Shown here in pieces: positions 1 to 11,236 of a DNA stretch of 64,000 nt; position 1 is the stretch's first letter; each line of letters opens with the position of its first letter. The notes under the pieces were generated by a model, which worked only from the letters and a program-made list of their open reading frames with translations, did no database searches and had not been told where the DNA came from. The DNA lies in NCBI GenBank assembly GCA_021234155.1, contig JAJEKV010000034.1:4379781-4443780 (forward strand), read 5' to 3'. The position numbers were made by a program, and so were the translations under genes. Source of the stretch: Isoetes taiwanensis. Lineage: Eukaryota; Streptophyta; Lycopodiopsida; Isoetales; Isoetaceae.

Positions 1-427
1 CATAATTTTATGGTCTAAACAGAACCATAATAGCAGCCCTGATCAAGCAAGGGCTAAAGGAAAAAGACACATTCACAAAAGCAGAATAGCTGGTTGGGAC
101 ACGTAAAATTTGGGTGGGGCATTTTCTGCCCCATCCGCCAATCCCTGTGTGCCACGTGGCACGCATTCTTTCCCAGAAACAGTGATTCTTCGAGTCTATT
201 TTTTCAGAATCACTGATTCACCAAATTTTCTCTGGTATGTTTTTAACTCAAAAATATGTTTTTCAAACACAGTTATACCAGTTATATTAAAACACAGTTA
301 TACCATTACAGTTATAAAATCAGAACATTCAGTTTTTCATTCAATTCGAGAACACTCCGCTTTTGTAACATTCAGTTTTTCATTCAATTAAAGAGATTAC
401 AGAGATTTCTGATCCAGATTCCAGAGA

Positions 428-2844
428 TTACAGAGAATTACACAGTTTGTTTCTCTTCTCGATCATAAATTCCTGAAATTCTTTCTCAAGTGCAGCAGAA
501 GCAGTGAACGTGCAGATGCTAAATGAACCACCATATATGTTCGTACCTACAGAACTCCCAATGTTTATATTCAGATTCAAAGCCCTGCGAGCTATCGGGC
601 ACTTCGCTAGTTCAGCTTCATCAACATCAAAGTAGGTGGCATCTACAATCTGTTCCAAACTCCTATTCTTCAAATCTAAAACTTGCACTCCACGAGTTGC
701 AAGTTCAGCAATAGAAGTCTCAGATTTCTTACCAGAAATGACATCCTCACCACAATCAATTTCCATGGAACACTGCCCAGAATCATGTGGAACGTCTGCT
801 CCTACGCCTTCATGTTGATCTACATTATCAGCCAATGGAATGGCAGATGCACTTCCACGTTTCTCAGACTCGTCACGTCTTTTCAGTTCTTCCTTGTACA
901 CATCCTCAAACATTCGCCGATCCCCAAAATCATCAAACGGCTTACTAACCACAGACATTGCACATTTCGACCAGAGTTCAACAATCTTGTCATATCTGTA
1001 ATACAACAAATAATTATAAATGAACAAATAAATCAAAAAGTCAGAAACAATTAAACAAGAAAGCAAGAAAATTACCTATGATATGCTTCTGGCGTCCTTT
1101 GCCCAGTAATCTGCATCCCAACAGCATCCGGAACACCAGCCCTAACCATCCTGCTAATCACACTTGTCCTCCCTGATTTGCCAGAAAAATTACCTTCGAT
1201 GCCAATCGTCTTCATCATATATTTGACCATGCCAGCTAATGCCTGACCACTAACCCTAAGCTTAGAGTTATACCACACTGGCGTCCGTGGAGAAAAGATC
1301 ACCTAATACAAATAAAATTAATACAACAGACTAAGAAAGACACTAACAAATGAAAATTCATATCTGCATAAAAGCAAACCTTTTAGCAGGCTTCGCAGGA
1401 TCAAAACTAGACTCAGCCTCAGGTAGATGCCTCAAAAGTTGCTTGTATGTAAGAACGACGTCACCTTCCAAACACCTGCAAGGTAATCTGAACGATTCTT
1501 CCTGATAATGGTTCATGTCCACATCATGATTCTTTGAAACCCTTTCAGAATATTCTAAATATTCTGTACCATCATCGTTACCAACCACAAAGTCAGTAAT
1601 TAAAAGCTTATGCAACTCTTCCTTTGCACGAATGGCAAACCTAGCAACACAATAGTATAGGAGTCGCCGCTGCAGACCACGATTATGGTAAATTTGATGA
1701 TCAATATCATTTAACAATGCTGTCTCATCAGCAAAAGTAATCTCCTCAACCTTTTTTCTCTTCTTACAAACACCAGGGGTCATCCTAGACCTCCTCATGG
1801 TTGCTACGCAAGCCAACCTTGCTCTCTCAAAGATAGGACTGTGTCGAATATCGAATGGGAATTCAATGCGGCCTTCCTTTGCGGATTGAATTTCCCTATG
1901 ACGCCGAATCATGCCCTCAAATTTTTCTGAATAAATCCTGCAAGCTGCAAGACAGAGTAAAAAAGAATCAGAATTTATAAACCAAAATAAAACCAGAATT
2001 TATGAATCAGAATTTATGAAGCAGAATAAAACCAGAATAAAAAAGAATGCAAAACTAGAACTTATGATTCGGTAGAACTTACGAAAAGAATCTAAAAAAG
2101 AATAAAAAACTAGAACTTACGATTCGGTAGGATAAAGTTGGCCATCTAATTTGGTTACTTGCAGCATGAACTCCTCAAGCATTTTCGCAAAATCCAAAAG
2201 GTCAAGCTCTTCGATTGTCTTCTCACATGAAATTTCCCGATACTCTCTCCACAAATCAAACCTATTTCTAGCCCATACAATCTTCTTCTGTGACTTCTTA
2301 GCACCTCCAGCATCAACTTCCTTACAAAGCTTGTCATCAATATCTATAAATGGTATTCTCTCACCATTCAAACTAGTTATGCTAGGGTTTTTGGGCAGAA
2401 CCGGACGGTCAAACATTCCGGAAACTTGTGCATTGGTGATGTAATCAGATATAACTGATTCTGAAAACTCTTTGCTAATCTCTGCCTCAAAATCCACATT
2501 TGCCTTCTTTGCCAAACTGCCAGAGTCATCTCCATCCTTATTCTGGCCATTGGTAATATCACACAAAACATTGAATCTGGACAGATCTGCCATTCCTAAA
2601 AACTCGAGACTTCCAATCATATTTTGATAGAATAAAACAAAAAGGACAAAAATACTACCACTAGACATTCTGAACATACTTCAGATTCTGCATGCAAGAA
2701 AAAAAAAAAGGCATTAGGCACTAAAAATATATATATTCTAAAAGAAAATGCAGCAAAAATGCTTACCTATATCAAAATCCGGGTTCTTAGAAGTAGTCTG
2801 AGTCGTCCAAGCAGTCTCGATCTCCGAGTTGAAGGTGCAGTTGC
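428..2844 (-). CDS. Crypton/DUF3504-like tyrosine recombinase gene, five exons
   Basis: Exons read on the minus strand are 2844-2767, 2595-2121, 1937-1380, 1302-1076 and 995-428, nearly all with GT donors and AG acceptors. Coding reads through in frame except between exons 3 and 4 (1380/1302), where the canonical junction gives a stop, so a small indel or another splice site is needed there. The third-exon ORF is about 180 residues and the last exon about 190. The order matches Crypton-derived tyrosine recombinases: an N-terminal core-binding region (WARNRFDLWREY, then LYPTES), a catalytic part with an Arg box (FAIRAKEELHKL), SGKSGRTS, AGVPDAVGMQITGQR and a terminal tyrosine (EAYHRY) formed across the last splice junction. 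The C-terminal tail is acidic and unrecognised. Such enzymes cut and rejoin DNA through a tyrosine intermediate. The family match is confident; activity and host or transposon status are not. A further 5' exon is likely because exon 1 begins at an acceptor. Confidence 0.72.
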
Positions 2845-3510
2845 TAAAACAAAGAAACAATAAGACGCCAGACAAGAATCAAACAAGAATCAAGCAAGAA
2901 TCAAACATTCTTACTGAAAGGAGGTGCTCCAGTCGAAAAAGGTCCAGAAAATACCAGAAACACACAAGGAAGTGCAAGATCCACCAAGAACTCTCCAAAT
3001 CTGTGGCTCTCTGCATGAAAATGGGATCAAAGGAACGAGCAGGCCAAGCCGTGTAAGAAAAGTGGAAGAACCAGTGCATGCAACACGCCTAGAGGCCTGG
3101 CGCCATAGCCGACGCCATAGCCGGAGCTCGGCCAGCCAAAATGAACAGTGAACAGTGAACAGTGCAGAAAACAGAACAGTCGGACGCGCGTCGGCCAATT
3201 TTCTAGGCCGAAATCCTTACCACCCAAACATTCCTATATACATAAAGCACAAACCACCTAAACTTTTCAAAGAAGAAAAAATTGCATCGGCGAAGGGCGA
3301 TGGACGATTCATATTAAGCGAAGGCTTTCAGAGGTAGAAGGCATTTGGCATGATCCACTAAAATTCAAAAAGTGAGAACCAGATCCTTGGAATGGAAAGT
3401 CTTTACAGATTTCAATGAATGTACTTGGCATGTTATACAAAAACCTGAGAGGAAGAAGGAACTTGGTAAAGTTGGAATTGTAAGCATCAACTTGAGATGG
3501 ATTAAGGGTG

Positions 3511-4051
3511 CTAATATACCTTCAATGCCCTAGCTCTTCTTTCCTGAACTTTTCTTCCTCTTGTGGGTCCTCTATGGCGTTTCTTCTTAACAATCCCTTC
3601 ATCATTTTCGTTTCGAGCAGAAACAGCATGCGGAAGCTTCGTCTTTTCCAAGATCACCTGAGGAACAAATATAGGCCCAGACATGTGCAGAAGCTGCGCA
3701 GGGGAGACAGCCCTAATCTGACATTGAAATCTATAGCAGTCCATGGGCAGTACATTAATCCTAATTAAACCAACATGAGATTTACGAAATACCCACAAAC
3801 GCTTGTTGTCCAGAGACCACGTTATCCCGTTCTGATCCTTCACAATGTGCATGCTTGAAAAAGCTGTTGGACATAGCTCCCCACTCTGGATCATGGCGGC
3901 CGCATCGTCTATCCTTTGCTTGGCATGTTTGTATTTGGGACTGAAATATATTCCAATTATGGGCACAGAGAAGCGCAGGTCCTGAACTTGCTGTTGTCGG
4001 AGTTGCGCCTATGGTGGATTCAGAGCCCCAGTCAGATTCTGGCTGTGTCAT
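3511..4051 (-). pseudogene. Decayed ParB/sulfiredoxin-fold-like protein
   Basis: Two overlapping minus-strand frames join into one protein if a single frameshift near 3963 is allowed: an N-terminal stretch beginning MTQPESDWGSE (from 4051), then a frame running from about 3966 to the stop at 3511. The second part contains IQSGELCP, a short spacer, then ITWSLDNKRLWVFRKS. The pattern 'indices, then sLDNRRLWvf' is typical of small ParB/sulfiredoxin-fold domains common in plants and protists. The C-terminus is basic (KKKRHRGPTRGRKVQERR), as in nucleic-acid-binding tails. No introns are needed. The similarity is to a motif only, so the function is unknown. The frameshift makes a pseudogene the simplest reading. 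Confidence 0.4.
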
Positions 4052-4951
4052 CGTATTGCCATAAACAATCTATGGTTCCAGAATGGCTTGTCTTAGTCTA
4101 ATTGGAATGGCTTGTCTTAGTCTTTGGTTTCTTCTTATTTTTTTCGATATCTGCTGAGTCTAGATCCAATCCGGCTATGGCGATATTAGATCCACAAAGG
4201 GCGACTTTGGGGGTTAGGAGAAAGGATTCATGCAAGGGCAGTTGACCCCATCAGGAGGTCTTTAACTAAGTCAAGACCGTTTCTAACATGCACCGGATTT
4301 ATGCACAGGTCCACTGGTGAGCAGAAAAAGGCAGACTCTTATAGTATCATCGGGAGGCGAAGTTAAGGCCAGGTCTCTCAATTGACATTTTTCTTTGCCT
4401 TTGCGGTCCATCTCTGCAATGTCTCCCCTCACCCAAATCCGTTGTTTTCCTTATTCCTCTGTTATGAGCCAAGTTTCCTTTTCTATTCTATTCTTTTGAG
4501 CCACCAGATTGAACCAACCCTGAGATCTCAGAACTCCTATCGCAGCATAGCATGGCATGAACAATCTCGCAGCACAGCATGAACAGAGCAGAGGACCCCT
4601 GTTCTTTAGAATCTGGCTGCACATGAAGGGACGGCTATGGCGCCAGATTGTTGAGCCTCTGAAGGCCGCGATGTGCAAAATATATAGAAGCTTCTCCTTG
4701 CTGCCCGCCATAGCCAACAGCCAGATATGCAAGCGGCTTAACCTTTCTGGCCGGAAATATGTATGGTGCAGCATCACCAAGCCAACAAGGTCGCCATAGA
4801 AGATCGCTATAGCTGGAAGCTCTTCAGATTTTATAGAAAACGGGCTTGAAATGCAGAGTCGGAATGGCATGCAATATGCACTCCGGGTATGGGAGGAGAT
4901 CCCAGCTCTGATCAATATGGTCTTGGGATCCGCTGAGATCAATTTCCTACC

Positions 4952-5129
4952 AAAAAAACCAAAATACCCCTACGAGTTTGTGTAATTACCAAAATGCGCT
5001 TATGAGTTTCAAAATTACCAAAATGCCCTTGTGTATAGTAGGTGTGTAGGGGCATTTTGATAATTTTAAAACTCATAAGGGCATTTTGGTAATTACACAA
5101 ACTCATAGGGGTAGTTTGGTAGTTTTCCC
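4952..5129. mobile_element. Foldback (MITE-like) inverted repeat
   Basis: Bases 4952-5034 are nearly the reverse complement of 5046-5129, separated by about 11 bases. Both arms contain the repeated phrase ACCAAAATGCCC/TTATGAGTTT. The arms differ at only a few positions, so a transcript would form one long hairpin. It has no coding capacity. It could be a MITE-like foldback element or a locus giving hairpin small RNAs. Target duplications could not be assigned. Confidence 0.75.
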
Positions 5130-5319
5130 ATTTCCTAAATACAGAGATGTTAGTCGGCTTGCAGAGCAAGAAAGGAAAATGAAGTGCAAATAAAAAAGAG
5201 AGAAGTTCAAATGAAAAGCGAAACATAATACGTGTCAACCGGAAAGCCAATTTCAACGAAAATCTAGCAAACAAAATATTGCGGACAGAAAAGGAAACTG
5301 CATTATATAAGAGTGATAA

Positions 5320-5925
5320 AGTTAGTGGGGGAAGGCCACACTTTAACCATGTACAGTGGTGGGGGCAGGTCTTATCTGGGTAAATTTCGGCTTCTTAGGA
5401 TGATCATATGTAAAGTTAATGGGGGAAGGACCCACTTCAGCCATTTTCAGTAGGGGGCAGTTCTTATCTGGGTAAGTTTTGGCTTCTCTGGTGGGCCATG
5501 TATAGTGGTGGGGGGTAAGTCTTATCTGAGTAAGTTTCGTCTTCTTTGAGGGACAGGTCCTGTCTGGGTAAGTTTCGGACTAGGTTCTATCTGGGTAGTG
5601 GGGGAAGGACCCACTTCAGCTTTGTACAGTGGTGGGGGCAGGTCTTATGTGGGTTTGTTTCACTTCTCTGGTGTGGGGCAGGTCCTATCTGGGTAAGTTT
5701 TGGCTTCTCTGGTATGTGTAAGTTTGGGCTTCTCGTGAACATTAAAAACTATATGAATCTATCTATACGAAACTCTTGGTTTGGGAAGACCCAGGTCCTA
5801 TCTGGATAAGTTTCGGCTTCTCTGGTGTGGACAGGTCCTATATGGGTAACTTTGGGCTTCTCTTGAACATTAAAAACTATACGAATCTATCTATTTGAAA
5901 CTCTTGGTTTGGGAAATTACCTGCA
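5320..5925. repeat. Degenerate minisatellite with nested 58-bp duplication
   Basis: The phrase GGCAGGTCTTATCTGGGTAA, followed by GTTTCGGCTTCT, recurs at irregular spacing at least seven times from about 5350 to 5830, with variants of a linker (GTGGGGGAAGGACCCACTT). A longer unit beginning CTTGAACATTAAAAACTAT and ending ACTCTTGGTTTGGGA occurs at 5736-5789 and 5861-5914, with a diverged third copy at about 5968-6029. Open frames here are by-products of the repeat. Confidence 0.7.
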
Positions 5926-5929
5926 GTCT

Positions 5930-6740
5930 TCTAAGCTACCGCCATCTAGGTGTGTGTCCTATAAGTTTCGAGTTCTCATGGGCATTAAATTCTATACCTG
6001 CCTATCTATCCTAATTGGTTCGGGAAATTCTCTAGAAGTCTTTTAAGTTGTGTAGATTTGAAAGTTCACATTGCAGTTTGAAAAGGGCAAAAAAATTTCC
6101 TGCTAAAAATAACGATTGCAGTAGTATGTATGGTCATATTATAATCTGTGGAAGTAAACATAGTGTAGTTACAAATTCTGTGGAGGTCATCATCCATAAG
6201 CACAGTTGAAGATATATGATATCATCTGGAGGATTAGAATGATTATAGCTAGCTAAACATTAGGTTGAGTAATGGACCTAAGATTACTAGGTTATTGTAT
6301 TTGTACAAGGTTGGAAAGCAAATCAACCTATCAATGGTTATAGGCGGTCAAATGGCATAGGGATAAGCTCAGGGGTTAAAATATGGAAGTATGGAGTGAA
6401 ACCGACGAGGAGCTTTGGGTGCCGATCCTTCATGAATTGGTACCGACTGAACAAATGTATAAGAAGGATTGATGCTTGTTAAATAAATATAGAGATTGGA
6501 TTGGATTCATTAGAGGATGAATGCCTATGCTCTCGAAGTAAGTTCCTATTGCTACAATGTTTGAAGTATTCCCTTTTGAACAGTGTTTCATGTTGTGCAA
6601 TAGCTACAGTAACTTCATTATAATCAGTGCATTTTTTATAATTGTTATATTGTAGAACATGGTTATTTGAAGCTTGTCAAGGATAAATATTAGATTGTTA
6701 TATTAAGTTTGCTAGACATTTCATTTGCTATTTCCTATCA
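5930..6740. other. No gene seen; probably includes 3' part of a copia LTR
   Basis: AT-rich DNA without a credible reading frame. It ends with CA immediately before the primer-binding site at 6742, so its right-hand portion is probably the end of a Ty1-copia 5' LTR. The left LTR boundary could not be found because no second LTR copy exists in the window. Confidence 0.4.
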
Positions 6741-6741
6741 T

Positions 6742-6853
6742 TGGTATCAGAGCCAGGTTTAAAATGTCTAGCAGGTTTGGAGCATCACTTTTGAGTGGTA
6801 CTAAGGTGTATGAAGGTGGTCCTGCATTTCAAATATGGAATAACAAAAGATGA
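6742..6853 (+). mobile_element. Ty1-copia remnant: primer-binding site and gag start
   Basis: TGGTATCAGAGC at 6742-6753 is the standard plant primer-binding site complementary to initiator tRNA-Met. It is followed by ATG at 6764 and a 29-codon frame (MSSRFGASLLSGTKVYEG, then PAFQIWNNKR) resembling the start of copia Gag, 'GtkvYdGgpaFqiW'. A stop follows at 6851-6853 and no pol sequence is recognisable downstream. The element is therefore a truncated stub. Confidence 0.75.
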
Positions 6854-6939
6854 ATTAGGAGCCCTTTGTCAGAGTAGAGGTCAGAGGCTGTGGAATCATT
6901 TATGCCAGGGAGGTCAATGAAATCCATGCTATCAGAAGC

Positions 6940-7419
6940 TCACTTAATAACATGATCGTCACAAGAAACAACATTGAGTAAAGCATTTTTATAAGATAAA
7001 AAGTTATGACCTTTTGCTTTGTCACTTTTGCCCGGAACTGGAATCCGGTTGCATATGCGATGGTCCCCCACTTTAGTACTTGTCCTATTCAACCCTAAAC
7101 CATTGATTTCTTCGCAATTCTTGCAATCGCATTGTCCAGTTTCTGACGGGTTGAAGAATCCATTGACGTCCCTGATTTTGCATGTTCTAGTATCCTTTTT
7201 AAGCTTAATCTTATAGGTCTCATATTTCTGAGTTGCTTCTCCCAGAATTTGATCCACCCCCAAAGGTAGCTTGCTCATGACCTGTTTCCGATGCCTTTCA
7301 ATAACACGGTCTTCAGCCTCTTCCCATCTTTTTATTAATTTGATCGAAGCTTTCGATTCGAATTCCACTGGAGGCTCTCCAAATCGATCAAAGTCTTCTT
7401 GGCCAGGTTGTGCATCCAC
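6940..7419 (-). CDS. Hypothetical protein, charged, Cys-containing
   Basis: An uninterrupted 159-codon minus-strand frame starts MDAQPGQEDFDRFGEPP. The first half is charged and probably helical (LIKRWEEAEDRVIERHRKQ). The second half has a CDCKNCEE cluster plus further cysteines (TCKI, RICNR, VSCDD), which could bind a metal. I recognise no family. It begins directly downstream of the copia stub and may belong to an element. The length without a stop in AT-rich DNA argues mildly for real coding, possibly as one exon. Confidence 0.35.
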   Translation of the reverse strand: MDAQPGQEDFDRFGEPPVEFESKASIKLIKRWEEAEDRVIERHRKQVMSKLPLGVDQILGEATQKYETYKIKLKKDTRTCKIRDVNGFFNPSETGQCDCKNCEEINGLGLNRTSTKVGDHRICNRIPVPGKSDKAKGHNFLSYKNALLNVVSCDDHVIK

Positions 7420-8637
7420 AGCTTACAACAGCGTTTTCGCTGCCATTATTGCCGTCTAGCTAGACGTGACACTAATAAACGATTGTTGCATCTCATAAAT
7501 TCCGGCTAGAGAAGTCTGACTATAAAACTTCAGTCCACAACACTTCGCAGATAAATGGTTCTGGCATCTTGCTTTTCAGCTTCACACCCACATCATGGAT
7601 ACTCAGAAAAGAGATTCATCTCCAGAGTATCAGAAGCTTTTGAGCCTCCGGGGTCACTTTAGATAATAGACCAAATCTCAGACCTCTTTCTGCTATCTTC
7701 AATCTTCTTTCACCGCTTCCACAAATTCACCAAAGAAATTAAACACCATCATTCAAATTCTTATTGGGTATAACCCGTACCTTGGTAGGCATGCATCATG
7801 CTGATAATTCGTTTAAGGCCCAATCATGCTGATAATCCGTATAAGGCCCAATCGGCAGTGGCCGATCTGTTTGCAGTAGCTTCCACTGCACACTTCATTG
7901 TTTTCAACAGCTGGTGATGAGCCACTCGATTTCAAGGTGCTCACCTCTTTTCTTTAATGGTTATTGGAAGCATTACCTAAGTTTTTCATTTAATTTTATT
8001 GGTTCTATGACTGACTTTTTGTCAAAACTATTTAATTTACTCTTAGCTTGCAGGATGTAGTCTGAAACCGACTAACCACAGAAAATCATTTCTCTCTGAA
8101 TCTTCATTCTTTGCATTTTCATTTTGCCAGGTCTTCTTGTTTGGATTTTAATTTAAAATTGGCTTATACCATCATTTCGTTTTTTCTAGTCTTTTTAAGC
8201 AATTTTCTTCGAGTTTGCTTCAAGTTGCTTAACGTTACTCTTGATATGAAGACCACAGCATGGCCACAGCTCCATAGATTTAAAGAGCTCAATTGATCTT
8301 CTCCTAGTTGTGTAGATGTGAGTGCAAGTCGTTATAGCCTATGACCTCCAATCAACACCGCCATCCCTTTATTTTTCCGACTTGCCATAGCCATCAAATC
8401 GTTCAGTTCTGTTAAACATATTGATATGTTTTATTCGTAAGCTTTTATATCTCAAGGTCTGTTAAATCACAAAACCTCTGACAGCCAGACGACCCACTCT
8501 TTTCGTAATCCAGATTCCGATCGGTACATTCCAATGCCATCAAAGTTAATCCGTTGTTGCTCCATGCTGTTGTCGCCAGTTTACATCATTCTTTATTTTG
8601 TTTTTGGTGTATCAAAACAATTATCTCCTAGACGATA

Positions 8638-8845
8638 GGGTTGACTTTAGGTTGTTGTCTCATTAACTCGATTCGTACTTGCCCAAGACCATATTCATAA
8701 TTATAGTATAATTGACTTTTGTCCGATCCTATATTTCATATCTTTCTTCTTGGTATATGGTTGGACCTTAGGTTGTGTCTCATGGACTCAAATTGGAACT
8801 TGCCTACGACCATGTATCATATTTTTATTCTAATTGACCAAAGTC
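8638..8845. repeat. Tandem duplication of about 110 bp
   Basis: The segment starting GGTTGACTTTAGGTTGT at about 8639 is repeated, diverged, from about 8761 (GGTTGGACCTTAGGTTGTGT). Each copy continues through 'ctcattaactcga / ctcatggactcaa', 'aacttgcc(ca/ta)(a/c)gaccat' and 'attgac'. The copies differ by substitutions and small indels, so the duplication is old. Confidence 0.6.
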
Positions 8846-10097
8846 TAAACTTATCCAAGACCAAATTTTCATATTTCTAAACATTTGTTTCTAGAGTTGA
8901 GCTCATAAGTTTTGTTTTGGATGCCTTTGCCTTCATAATTTTCATTGAATCTTGCGCCTTTCATAGATATTAATTGTATTCTTATAATGTTTTTACTCCA
9001 ACACCATAGTTTTTATTCTAGATATTTCCCCAAAATAGATTTATTCTGGGTCTTTTCACATTCTTAGCCTTTTTTACTCTAAACATTTCAAAATGGTTTC
9101 TATGAATCATGCCCCATTCATATAATTGGTATAAGATTTTTTTCTTTCCCTTTGTGTTAATACCTTGAAAGTTGCATGGTAGTCATGTTTCTTGTTTATT
9201 AAACACCTTCTTATAAATATTTTCATTCTAGTCCTTTTGCATCCATTTTCGGTCGTTTTGATTCCGATGGATACTCCTTTATACATTTTTATAGCTCATA
9301 TGACACATCTTTTTATTATGGAATCGAGTGGAATTTTGATGTTTCTTCTTGTAGTTTTTCTTGAGCAATTTGTTGTTTTCATCTTAATCTATCTATAATC
9401 TCCCCAATATCTATTGGCACCTTTAATCCAAAAGGGCCCAGGGCTATGCCTTAGTGCCATATTGTTGCATTTCATTTGGTAACTTTGACTTTATTGTTGA
9501 TGAAGTTATTTCCAAAGTCGTGCTAACTCCTAAATTTCTTTAAACTCGTATTCCATTTTCTTCCAAGTTTATTTACATACTTTCCATGTGAATGAAGTTT
9601 TTGCTTATGCATCTGCAATTCTTGGTTCAACTAGCTAGTATTATACCAGTGCCCAGATTCTTCTTTGATAGTGCATGTGGCTCTTATTGTGATCTTATTT
9701 AAGGTTTTTCTTATTTGGATTCCATGTATGTACGTGTACATCCTAAGTGATGTGTATATTGGTGTCTACAATCGGATTGTCCTTTGGTTTTTTTTCCCGT
9801 CAATGTAGTACTTTGGTTTTTTGGTCAATACTAAGTACCTGTTCTTCCTTGCATAACGTTCATGCTTGCCCTTCTCTATCTGTCCTCATGGCTACAAATG
9901 GGATCCCATTGGAGGTTTTATCCCATTTATATTCTATAGTTATCTTTCATTCTCTTTCCCTTTTTCGTTCTTGATGTTTGTTGACTTTTTTTCTCCTATT
10001 ATCTTGTCTTGCATCTCATCCTTCCTTTTGTCGCTAGATTTTCCTGCCATCTACCATTGCACCTAGGGTTTATGAGGTGGAGTGTTCCTCTTCTTTC

Positions 10098-11236
10098 GGC
10101 CATATGTTGTTGTTGTTGGTTTTGCTAGAAGAGTCTTCCCAAGAATGCAACGGTTCTATGGCAACATAGAACCATCATTCTTGGAGAAGACGGACTTTTT
10201 TTTGGAACGTCTCCTTTTTCCATAAGATCTTTTTTACAGGTTATATATCTCATCAGTTCTAGGCTTTCATCATCGGCCTTCCTCTTGAGCATTCCATCGT
10301 TTTGTGTTTTGTCTTCCTACTTTCCCACCCTCCCATGCCCTTTTGTAATATACTTGAAATATATGGTCTTTTTTCCTCAGACACCTAGTTTGTTTATGTT
10401 TCCTTTATTTGTAATTTATGGGCGGATGTTCTTTCCAGCTTTAGTTGCGTTTGATATCTTTTGTCTAAGCAGATGTTCTTTCTAGCTCCGTTTTCTGTGT
10501 TGAGTTGTTTGGATGAATGTTCTTCCCCGCACTAGTTTGGAGATGTCATTCGTGGCTAGGCGGATGTTCTTTCTCGTCCCTTCACTGCGCATTTTATATG
10601 GTTGGCTTGCTCAGTTCTTGCTTCATTTTGAATTGGAAATATTTCCTTGTATGCTTGTTTATGGACTTTGACATGACTAATGGTTCTTTAACGTATTTTA
10701 GTTTCAAGTTTTTGTTCTTTTAGATCTATTCAAGTCGCATTTGAATTGGGCCATGGCTTCATGACTATGGACATCTATTTCAAGCCACATTCGAGGTGGA
10801 GTTGTGGCTTCATAACTATGGATGAATTTTCAATGACTTCCCACTCTATCAAGCTATCATGGCCATTTGGAGTTTGCAATTGTTATGTCAAGACTGCGGA
10901 CGCATAAGGATTATTATCAAATGATGGTTAGATGATGCACTTGTGTGGCTTCTAGTCTGTTATTTATCTCCATGTTTTTCCTTGAAAACTCGAAAGAGTG
11001 GGGTTTTTATTCCAGCTCTCTGACTTTGAGATTCATTGTGGCTTATCTCCTTTCTTATTGAAACCCTCGGTAGTTGTCTACTTTCGGGGTTTATTTGGCT
11101 TTCTATACTTCTAGCCAATTGTTTTTACTACTATGCTATTGCACTTTGAGTTTTTCTGAACGCTCAATAAGAAAGCCACTTCACTTCGGCCATATGTTGT
11201 TGTTGGTTTTGCTAGAAGAGTCTTCCCAAGAATGCG
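10098..11236. repeat. Direct repeat pair of about 50 bp, 1.1 kb apart
   Basis: The phrase GGCCATATGTTGTTG, continuing TTGGTTTTGCTAGAAGAG and TCTTCCCAAGAATGC, occurs at about 10099-10150 and again at about 11189-11235. The second copy lacks one GTT triplet. It could be a duplicated piece of a dispersed element. No coding is apparent. Confidence 0.7.

Noticed and set aside
4451-4942. 163-codon minus-strand ORF
   Set aside because: No domain. It overlaps repeated GCCATAG/CTATGGCG-type words and has no context supporting a gene.
9192-10723. Hydrophobic plus-strand ORFs as membrane proteins
   Set aside because: Base composition is T-rich throughout, frames are short and overlapping, and no family pattern or splice structure appears.
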